This document shows positions 57,560-64,000 of a stretch of 64,000 nucleotides of DNA, piece after piece. How positions within the stretch are numbered: position 1 is the stretch's first letter; every line of letters starts with the position of its first letter. The notes under the pieces are model-generated. The model was not told the origin of the DNA. It did not search any database and was given only the letters and a program-made list of their open reading frames with translations. Source of the DNA: Tepidibacter aestuarii (GTDB taxonomy: Bacteria; Bacillota; Clostridia; Peptostreptococcales; Peptostreptococcaceae). Both the position numbers and the translations under genes were made by a program. The stretch covers positions 1,302,001 through 1,366,000 of the forward strand of contig NZ_OW235315.1 in NCBI RefSeq assembly GCF_934924865.1, written 5' to 3'.

Positions 57560-59422
57560 ATGTCTACATGTCATACTTATAATCCAAGCGTAGCAATAAA
57601 AGATGGGGATATAAAATTAGTCTTAGCAGGAAATCCAAATGTAGGTAAATCTGTGTTTTTCAATTACTTAACAGGTATTTATGTTGATGTATCGAATTTC
57701 CCAGGTACTACGGTAGATATAAGCTCTGGAAGATTTGAAAATTATGTTGTAATGGATACTCCGGGAGTTTACGGAATATCTTCGTTTAACGATGAGGAGA
57801 GAGTAGCAAGAGATGTAATATTATATGCAGATGTTATATTAAATGTTGTAGATGCTCTTCACCTAGAAAGAGATTTATTTTTAACTCAGCAATTAATAGA
57901 TACAGGAAAGCCTGTAATAGTAGCTCTTAATATGATGGACGATATAAAGAGAAATGGAATAGAAATAGATATAGATAAATTGTCAAAAGAACTAGGGGTA
58001 AAAGTAATACCTACTAGTGCTATAAAGGGGCAAGGTCTTGAAGAAGTTAAAAACAGCTTAGATGAAGCTAGTGTAGGTAACAGAATAGATATAGTAAAAG
58101 ATAAAACTAGTGAAATACAAGAAATTGCAGATTTTGACTCAGAAAGACTATTAATACTTGAACAAGATGAGAATTTGTTAAAGAGACATGATGTTAGTAA
58201 TGTTCCTAAATTAAGAGAAGAAATATACAAGCAAAGAAGAACTAGGATAGATTTTATTATATCTAGCATAATAAAAGAAACTAATGAAGGAGCATCATTT
58301 AGAACCAAATTAGGGAGATGGATGGTTGAACCTTTAACAGGAATACCTATATTACTTATAACATTATATATGATATATCAAGCTGTTGGTGTGTTTGTTG
58401 CACAAACTGTTGTTGGTGTAACTGAAGAAGTTATAATGGGACAATATTATTACAATATAATAATGAATACTGTTGGAAAATTTGTATCTGATACTTCATT
58501 TATAGGTCACTTATTGATAGGAGAGTTTGGAGTTTTAACTATGGCTCCTATATACCTATTAGGGTTATTACTACCACTTGTTGTAGGTTTTTATTTCTTC
58601 TTATCATTACTAGAAGATACAGGATATCTTCCAAGAATAGCTACATTAGTTGATAGAATGTTAACTTTTATAGGACTTAATGGTAGAGCAATAATACCTA
58701 TAATACTAGGGTTTGGTTGTGTAACAATGGCAACTGTAACTACGAGAATACTAGGATCAAAAAGAGAAAGATTCATTGCTACTATGCTTTTAGGTCTTGC
58801 AATACCATGTTCAGCACAATTAGGAGTTATAGCAGGCCTTATTGCTTCTATGGGAGCTAAATATACATTTATTTATATAATAACAATAGTACTTGTATTT
58901 GGTATTGTAGGAGTTTTATTAAATAAATTTATGCAGGGTGAATCTACTGACTTATTGATAGATTTACCACCCCTTAGAATGCCAAAGTTTTCAAATGTTA
59001 TGAAAAAGACATATTTAAAATCTAAAATGTTTATAATAGAAGCCGGACCTCTATTTGTACTAGGGGCTGCTATAATAACTGTTCTTCAAGATACAGGAGC
59101 TTTAGATGCTATAATAGATTTATGTGCTCCTATAACACAAGGATTATTAAAACTTGACCCAAGGGTTGCTCAAACTTTTATAATGGGTATTATAAGAAGA
59201 GATTTTGGAGCAGCTGGGCTTACAGATTTAGCGTCTCAAGGAGTTTTAAATTCACCTCAGCTGCTAGTTTCTTTAGTAGTTATAACTTTATTCGTTCCTT
59301 GTATAGCTGCGATTATGGTTATATTTAAGGAAAGAAGTTGGAAAGAATCTGCTGCTATATGGATAGGAAGTTTTGTTATATCTTTCTTAGTGGGAGGGAT
59401 ATTAGCACAGTTTATAATATAA
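57560..59422 (+). CDS. feoB: Ferrous iron transporter FeoB
   Basis: 620 aa. G domain: G1 LAGNPNVGKSVFF, G2 DVSNFPGTTVD, G3 VMDTPGVYGI, G4 LNMMD. A GDI-like spacer leads to the membrane part with two Gate motifs (VGFYFFLSLLEDTGYLPRIA, GAAIITVLQDTGALDAIID) and GFGCVTMATVTTR. It is slightly short (E. coli 773 aa) and lacks the C-terminal FeoC-associated tail. The main Fe2+ importer in anaerobes. Confidence 0.96.
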   Translation: MSTCHTYNPSVAIKDGDIKLVLAGNPNVGKSVFFNYLTGIYVDVSNFPGTTVDISSGRFENYVVMDTPGVYGISSFNDEERVARDVILYADVILNVVDALHLERDLFLTQQLIDTGKPVIVALNMMDDIKRNGIEIDIDKLSKELGVKVIPTSAIKGQGLEEVKNSLDEASVGNRIDIVKDKTSEIQEIADFDSERLLILEQDENLLKRHDVSNVPKLREEIYKQRRTRIDFIISSIIKETNEGASFRTKLGRWMVEPLTGIPILLITLYMIYQAVGVFVAQTVVGVTEEVIMGQYYYNIIMNTVGKFVSDTSFIGHLLIGEFGVLTMAPIYLLGLLLPLVVGFYFFLSLLEDTGYLPRIATLVDRMLTFIGLNGRAIIPIILGFGCVTMATVTTRILGSKRERFIATMLLGLAIPCSAQLGVIAGLIASMGAKYTFIYIITIVLVFGIVGVLLNKFMQGESTDLLIDLPPLRMPKFSNVMKKTYLKSKMFIIEAGPLFVLGAAIITVLQDTGALDAIIDLCAPITQGLLKLDPRVAQTFIMGIIRRDFGAAGLTDLASQGVLNSPQLLVSLVVITLFVPCIAAIMVIFKERSWKESAAIWIGSFVISFLVGGILAQFII

Positions 59423-59437
59423 TAATTAGAATAGACA

Positions 59438-59471
59438 AAAAATTCTTGAGCACAATAGCTCAAGAATTTTT
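59438..59471 (+). terminator. Terminator after feoB
   Basis: AAATTCTTGAGC-ACAATA-GCTCAAGAATTT with T-rich end. Confidence 0.82.
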
Positions 59472-59570
59472 CTATATAAGTGAACTTTAATACATTTAAT
59501 TTGAATATAATATTTATAAGAGCGATTTATTAGCATAAAATGAATTTTTATATAGAAAGGTGGAGTTGTT

Positions 59571-59717
59571 ATGGAGATTAAATGTCCGACATGTGGGTAT
59601 ACTATAAAAGATAATAAAAATTTAAAATGTCCAAGGTGTAACGCTAGCTTAGTGGAGTTTTTTAAGTGTAGTGGAGCTTGTAAAAAATGCAACTTAAAGA
59701 ACGAATGTAAAAAGTAA
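59571..59717 (+). CDS. 48-aa double zinc-ribbon-like protein
   Basis: ATG after AAAGGTGGAG. The product has ten cysteines in 48 residues: IKCPTCGY and KCPRCNAS form one zinc ribbon, then FKCSGACKKCNLKNECKK gives CxxxCxxCxxxxxC. The latter spacing could bind zinc or an Fe-S cluster. No membrane segment, so it is not the known FeoB-associated cysteine-rich membrane protein. Placed between feoB and fur, each separated by a terminator or promoter, so a link to iron is only suggested. Confidence 0.7.
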   Translation: MEIKCPTCGYTIKDNKNLKCPRCNASLVEFFKCSGACKKCNLKNECKK

Positions 59718-59765
59718 TATTTATTTGATTTTATTATCAATTGAAAAAATATCAATTGATAAAAC

Positions 59766-59794
59766 TTGACATAAGCATGATATTTAGATAAAAT
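59766..59794 (+). promoter_or_regulatory. fur promoter
   Basis: TTGACA (59766-59771), 17-nt spacer, TAAAAT (59789-59794). Just upstream lies a dyad TTATCAATTGA/TCAATTGATAA with 11-bp arms (59733-59762), which may be an operator or the terminator of the preceding small gene. Confidence 0.65.
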
Positions 59795-59836
59795 ATTAAA
59801 TGAAAAGAATTATTATTTGAAAATGTAGGTGATTAT

Positions 59837-60271
59837 ATGGAAAGTTATATAGAAACAGTAAAGCTTAAGTTAAAAGAAGAAGGTTATAAATTAACTCCAC
59901 AGAGAAGATCTATAGTTGACATAATGATAAAAAATGAAGGAAAACATTTAAACAGTGAAGAAATATATGATTTAGTTAAGATAGCGTGTCCGGAAATTGG
60001 ACTTGCGACTGTGTATAGAACACTTCAGTTATTAGATGATATAGGAGCTGTATCAAAGCTTAACTTAGACGATGGTTGCTGTAGATATGAAATTAATTTA
60101 AATGACGAAACACATAATCATCACCATCTTATATGTAAAAAGTGCAATAAAATAATGGAAGTTGAAGAAGATTTGCTTGAGACATTAGAAGAGCAAATAG
60201 AAAAAAATTATGGATTTAAAATATTTGATCACGATGTGAAGTTTTTTGGTATGTGTAATAGCTGTAAATAA
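59837..60271 (+). CDS. fur: Fur-family ferric uptake regulator
   Basis: 144 aa. DNA-binding region GYKLTPQRRSIVDIMIKNEG and GLATVYRTLQLLDDIGAVSK. Metal region HNHHHLICKKC with the structural-zinc CxxC pairs CKKC and CNSC. At the residue that is Asp104 in B. subtilis PerR this protein has Glu (KIMEVEED), which favours Fur over PerR. It should act on the Fur-like boxes before feoA and hypX. AGGTG site. Confidence 0.85.
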   Translation: MESYIETVKLKLKEEGYKLTPQRRSIVDIMIKNEGKHLNSEEIYDLVKIACPEIGLATVYRTLQLLDDIGAVSKLNLDDGCCRYEINLNDETHNHHHLICKKCNKIMEVEEDLLETLEEQIEKNYGFKIFDHDVKFFGMCNSCK

Positions 60272-60299
60272 ACCCCGTGGCATTTGCCATGGGGTTTTT
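60270..60299. terminator. Bidirectional terminator
   Basis: AACCCCGTGGC-ATTT-GCCATGGGGTT between the convergent fur and ydjM-like genes. Confidence 0.85.
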
Positions 60300-60304
60300 A
60301 AAAA

Positions 60305-61045
60305 TCAAAGTTTATATTTAAATGTAAATATGACTATCAAAAAGAATACAAATGTATATACTAATTCAAATATGTTACCAGATAAGCTACCTACTTTAAA
60401 TGGTGCTAGAGAAATTTTTTTATTAGATATTGGATAAAATATAGGTATTCCCATTTTAGTGAATATATCACCTAATAATATGTGGGAAGCATAGCTAATT
60501 GAGCTAAATAGTGCAAGTTGTGGGCAGTTTATTAATATTTCTATTTCTTTCAATAAAAAATATAAAAGTATAATACCTATTAAACTATGAGTAAAGCCTC
60601 TATGCTTTAGCCATGGAGCTACTCCTATGAATATAGCTAATGAAATAAAAGCGAATGGGGCTTTTATATAATACAAAGATAAGCATAGTATAAATGATAA
60701 AGCGGAAAATAACGATTTCCGAAGCGTAGTATGCTTTAATTTATTTTCTATGAGTATTATCAATATAAAACTTAGTATAAAATTAAAAGTTAGATTTTTA
60801 TTTATATATATTAATATAAAAAAAGTAATCATATTAATTAAGTAAAGCGTATATCTATAAATAGCCTTAGAAAATGAACTTTTTATCAATAAATTAGAAA
60901 CTGTAGAATGAGATTCATCTATGTCTGGAAGTAAGGAACAAAATGACGAAATCATGAATGTTAATGGAGAAAGTGGTTTGTCGATTAATATCGAAGTTTC
61001 CACGACTGCTAATACTCCTATTGCAAAGTGACTTACGCCTCTCAT
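60305..61045 (-). CDS. YdjM-like membrane-bound metal-dependent hydrolase family protein
   Basis: 246 aa with about six hydrophobic segments. Family pattern MRGVSHFAIGVLAVVETSIL at the start (histidine), SLLPDIDESHSTVSNLL with the DxD and histidine, and KHRGFTHSLIGIILLYFLL, then ASHILLGDIFTKMGI. These match PF04307 (LexA-regulated YdjM). The biochemical role is unknown. CCTCC complement upstream gives AAGGAGG. Confidence 0.85.
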   Translation of the reverse strand: MRGVSHFAIGVLAVVETSILIDKPLSPLTFMISSFCSLLPDIDESHSTVSNLLIKSSFSKAIYRYTLYLINMITFFILIYINKNLTFNFILSFILIILIENKLKHTTLRKSLFSALSFILCLSLYYIKAPFAFISLAIFIGVAPWLKHRGFTHSLIGIILLYFLLKEIEILINCPQLALFSSISYASHILLGDIFTKMGIPIFYPISNKKISLAPFKVGSLSGNIFELVYTFVFFLIVIFTFKYKL

Positions 61046-61250
61046 GGGTAACCTCCTTGGTTTAGATAAGATTTAATTTGAGAATATCAGAATAAAATAA
61101 ATTTGTCAAAAAATTATTCTATTAAATATATGTGGATGTATGATAAAATGTATAAGTACTATGGTAATAGTTGGACGTTTTTTATTATTACCTATTTAAA
61201 ACAATGAACGGGTAAAACGGACAATTTAAATATAAAAGGAGATGAATTTA

Positions 61251-62915
61251 TTGATGAGAAAATCGAACAAGCTAAAAATAATTCCTCTGGGGGGATTAAG
61301 TGAGATAGGAAAAAATATGACCGCTATTGAGTATAAGGATGAAATAATAGTTATAGATTGCGGTCTTAGCTTTCCTGAAGATGAGATGCTAGGTATAGAT
61401 ATAGTTATACCTGATATTAGTTACCTTTTAAAGAATAAAGACAGGGTAAAGGGGATATTTTTAACTCACGGACATGAGGACCATATAGGCGCGCTTCCTT
61501 ATGTATTAAAAAAAATAAATGTACCTGTATATGGAACAAAGTTGACTATAGGACTTGTTGATGTGAAATTAAAGGAGCATAGACTTAACAATGTAAACCT
61601 TAATATAGTTAAGCCTAAAGATAAAATAAAGACTAATTTAATGGAAGTTGAATTTATAAAAGCAACTCATAGTATACCGGATGCGTGCTCAATAGCTATT
61701 CATACAGAATTAGGAGTTATATTCCATACGGGAGATTTTAAAATAGATTATACTCCTATTGACGGAGATGTAATGGACTTTCATAGAATAGCAGAGCTTG
61801 GCAAAAAAGGAGTTCTAGTTATGTTGGCGGACTCAACTAATGCTGAAAGATCGGGTTCTACAATGTCAGAAAGCACAGTTGGTTTATCTTTTGATGATAT
61901 ATTCAAAGGAGCTAAGAAGAGAATAATAGTTGCAACTTTTGCTTCTAATATACATAGAGTGCAGCAAATAATAAACTCTGCTTACAAATATAATAAAAAA
62001 GTAGCTGTATCTGGAAGATCTATGGTGAATGTAGTTAATGTAGCTAAGGAATTAGGATATTTAACTCTTCCAGAAGATATATTAATAGATCTTAATGAAA
62101 TTAACAATTATGCTCACAATGAATTGGTTATAATAACTACAGGATCTCAAGGAGAGCCTATGTCAGCACTTTCTAGAATGGCAGCATCAGAACATAAAAA
62201 AATGGAAATTGAAAAAGGCGATTTAGTAGTAATATCTGCTCATGCTATACCTGGAAATGAAAAAACAGTTTCAAGAGTTATAAATCAGTTATTTGAAAAG
62301 GGAGCAGACGTTATATACGATGATTTAGCTGATATACATGTTTCTGGTCATGCTTGCAAAGAAGAATTAAAACTTATGCATAGATTGGTTAATCCTAAAT
62401 ACTTCATACCTGTTCATGGTGAATATAGACACTTAAAGCAGCATGCTGAACTTGCAAGATCATTAGGAATGCCAAGTGAAAATATATTTACAATCAATAC
62501 AGGATCTGTTGTTGAATTTGGCAAAAGCCATGCAAGACTGGCTGGATATGTTCCTTCTGGAAATATACTTGTAGATGGGCTTGGTGTTGGAGATGTTGGA
62601 AATATAGTTTTAAGAGACAGAAAACACCTATCAGAAGATGGACTTATGGTGGTTGTTGTAACTATATCAAAAGAAAATGGAAAAGTTATAGCAGGCCCAG
62701 ATATAATTTCAAGAGGTTTTGTATATGTTAGAGAGTCAGAGGATTTAATAGAAAAAGCAAAGATTGTAGTAAGAGAAGCTTTAATTCAATGTGAAAGTAA
62801 GCAAATAAGAGAGTGGGCATATTTAAAAAATACTATAAAAGATGAACTTAAGAATTATCTATATGAAAAAACTAAGAGAAATCCTATGATATTACCTATA
62901 ATTATGGAAGTTTAA
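61251..62915 (+). CDS. rnj: Ribonuclease J
   Basis: About 554 aa; start TTG 61251 or ATG 61254 (AAAAGGAG upstream fits both better than ATG 61242). MBL/beta-CASP nuclease: IPLGGLSEIGKNMTAIEY, metal motif FLTHGHEDHIGALP, HTGDFKIDYTP, LMADSTNAERSG-like MLADSTNAERSG, and beta-CASP HVSGHA and HGEYRHLKQHAEL. It has 5'-3' exo- and endoribonuclease activity in mRNA turnover and rRNA maturation. Monocistronic. Confidence 0.96.
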   Translation: MMRKSNKLKIIPLGGLSEIGKNMTAIEYKDEIIVIDCGLSFPEDEMLGIDIVIPDISYLLKNKDRVKGIFLTHGHEDHIGALPYVLKKINVPVYGTKLTIGLVDVKLKEHRLNNVNLNIVKPKDKIKTNLMEVEFIKATHSIPDACSIAIHTELGVIFHTGDFKIDYTPIDGDVMDFHRIAELGKKGVLVMLADSTNAERSGSTMSESTVGLSFDDIFKGAKKRIIVATFASNIHRVQQIINSAYKYNKKVAVSGRSMVNVVNVAKELGYLTLPEDILIDLNEINNYAHNELVIITTGSQGEPMSALSRMAASEHKKMEIEKGDLVVISAHAIPGNEKTVSRVINQLFEKGADVIYDDLADIHVSGHACKEELKLMHRLVNPKYFIPVHGEYRHLKQHAELARSLGMPSENIFTINTGSVVEFGKSHARLAGYVPSGNILVDGLGVGDVGNIVLRDRKHLSEDGLMVVVVTISKENGKVIAGPDIISRGFVYVRESEDLIEKAKIVVREALIQCESKQIREWAYLKNTIKDELKNYLYEKTKRNPMILPIIMEV

Positions 62916-62924
62916 TAAATGATT

Positions 62925-62964
62925 AAAAAAGGATGCAATTAATGTTAATCGCATCCTTTTTTTT
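62925..62964 (+). terminator. Terminator after the RNase J gene
   Basis: AAAAAAGGATGC-AATTAATGTTAATC-GCATCCTTTTTTTT. Confidence 0.85.
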
Positions 62965-63046
62965 ATGCTTTTTTTACCAAATCTCAAATTGTATAATAAA
63001 GGCTTCAAAGTGTCAAAATATAACTAAAATGAGGTGAGGTGAAAAA

Positions 63047-64000
63047 ATGAAAAAAAAGTTAAGTTTAATTTTAACTATGATACTGATTATATCTTCATTT
63101 ACTTCATTTGCAAATGAAGATATGAATTTAAGTTCAAAATCTGCTATATTGATAGATGCAAATAGCGGAACAATTCTATTTGAAAAAAATTCCCATGAAA
63201 AATTACCTCCAGCTAGTGTGACAAAGATAATGAGTATGCTGCTTACGATGGAAGCTTTGAGTGAGGGAAGAATAAAATTAGATGATAAGGTGACTATAAG
63301 TGAAAAAGCATCCAGTATGGGAGGGAGTCAATTATATCTAGAGCCTGGAGAAGTCAAAACGGTTGATGAATTACTCAAAGGTATAGCTGTTGCTTCTGCT
63401 AATGATGGATGTGTAGCCATGGCAGAACACATCTATGGAAGTGAAGAAGCATTCGTAAAGAAAATGAATGAAAAAGCACAAGAATTAGGAATGAAGGATA
63501 CACATTTTGTAAATACTAACGGATTACCTGTAGAAGATCATTACACAAGTGCTTATGACATCTCATTGATGTCAAAAGAGCTTATAAAGTATAAGGACAT
63601 TCATAAATATTTGAAAATATGGATGGATGAAATTATAGTTGGTAAAAAACAAAAGAAAATAGGTCTTGTAAACACTAATAAGCTTGTAAGATTTTATAAA
63701 GGTGCTAACGGCATAAAAACTGGATTCACCAATGAAGCTAAATTTTGCCTATCAGCATCAGCAACTAGAGATGATTTAACATTAATAGCTGTTGTCTTAG
63801 GTGCACCTTCATCTAAAGAAAGATTTAATGAAGCATCATCATTGCTAAATTACGGATTTGCTAACTATGAAACTATAAAAATATACGATCAAGATCAAGT
63901 GGTAAAGAAAATAAAATTAGAAAAAGCAGACCCTGAGAATATAGAACTTACATGTGAAGAACCACTTTATTATTTAAATAAAAAGGGAGATAAAAAAGAT
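63047..64000 (+). CDS. dacF: D-alanyl-D-alanine carboxypeptidase (DacF/PBP5-like), 3' end outside window
   Basis: 318 codons are visible without a stop. Signal peptide (LSLILTMILIISSFTSFANE). Serine peptidase S11 motifs: SxxK in LPPASVTKIMSM, SxN in VASANDG, KTG in GIKTGFTNEA. The C-terminal PBP5_C-like domain begins near residue 280 (FANYETIKIYDQDQVVKKIK) and runs off the edge. It trims stem peptides of peptidoglycan; DacF forms act in sporulation. AGGTGAGGTG upstream of the ATG. Confidence 0.93.
   Translation, partial: MKKKLSLILTMILIISSFTSFANEDMNLSSKSAILIDANSGTILFEKNSHEKLPPASVTKIMSMLLTMEALSEGRIKLDDKVTISEKASSMGGSQLYLEPGEVKTVDELLKGIAVASANDGCVAMAEHIYGSEEAFVKKMNEKAQELGMKDTHFVNTNGLPVEDHYTSAYDISLMSKELIKYKDIHKYLKIWMDEIIVGKKQKKIGLVNTNKLVRFYKGANGIKTGFTNEAKFCLSASATRDDLTLIAVVLGAPSSKERFNEASSLLNYGFANYETIKIYDQDQVVKKIKLEKADPENIELTCEEPLYYLNKKGDKKD

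Noticed and set aside
59571..59717. Small gene as the FeoB-associated cysteine-rich membrane protein
   Set aside because: That family has an N-terminal membrane helix; this protein is soluble with zinc-ribbon spacing.
59837..60271. Fur-family gene as PerR
   Set aside because: The residue equivalent to PerR Asp104 is glutamate, and the neighbours are feoAB; PerR remains possible but less likely.

Overview
The window is low-G+C chromosomal DNA of a spore-forming Clostridia-type anaerobe. This rests on dprA-topA-codY, the alaS-ireB-ruvX-DUF1292 string, an alaS T-box, feoAB with an own-type Fur protein, RNase J, pyruvate carboxylase, a SleB-type hydrolase and a SPOCS-domain coat protein. The gene set and sequence style resemble Peptostreptococcaceae, but that is inference. 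Nearly every gene has a consensus ribosome binding site, and many real starts lie a few codons inside the longest frame (TTG and GTG starts are common).

Layout. 0.2-9.8 kb: a YjeM-type permease, an exonuclease, a divergent MATE pump/MerR regulator pair with a palindromic site, clpS-clpA, and a Crp-like regulator divergent from two half-size YdcZ transporters with a perfect 16-bp palindrome. 10-15.2 kb: a spore-cortex-type hydrolase, ccdA with a TlpA-like thioredoxin, a hypoxanthine-DNA glycosylase, then a small gene graveyard (probable patatin and ComEC-like remnants, a 57-codon piece of a sigma-54 regulator) beside a secreted nuclease lipoprotein. 15.2-18.6 kb: an rRNA locus in which 16S lacks its 3' end, the spacer is absent and 23S is only about 1.26 kb, followed by tRNA-Gly and two 5S genes. 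18.7-27.4 kb: small membrane proteins, dprA, topA, codY, rarA and a SufS-like enzyme. 27.8-33.5 kb: pyruvate carboxylase and a CotA-like multicopper oxidase fused to a SPOCS domain. 33.7-39.3 kb: small membrane proteins, an LD-carboxypeptidase and a TetR-HlyD-ABC efflux operon. 39.4-45.8 kb: a TPR protein, a YgiQ radical SAM protein, MurJ and an orphan HypX. 46.1-49.9 kb: iscR-iscS-iscU-mnmA (Fe-S assembly and tRNA thiolation). 49.9-57.2 kb: T-box-alaS, ireB, a large membrane protein, a ferredoxin-type aldo/keto reductase, ruvX and a DUF1292 protein. 57.2-60.3 kb: feoA-feoB, a 48-aa cysteine-rich protein and fur. The end holds a YdjM-like protein, RNase J and the 5' part of a D,D-carboxypeptidase cut by the window edge.

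The least explained signals are: (1) a dispersed intergenic repeat of about 95 bp (four loci, five units, both orientations) whose hairpins vary in sequence but keep pairing; (2) an orphan hypX gene in a supposed anaerobe, whose promoter is covered by a near-consensus Fur box, in a window that also carries Fur and a feoAB promoter with a weaker Fur box; (3) the truncated rRNA locus, which is more likely an assembly collapse than biology. I see no CRISPR array, prophage, transposase or defence island.
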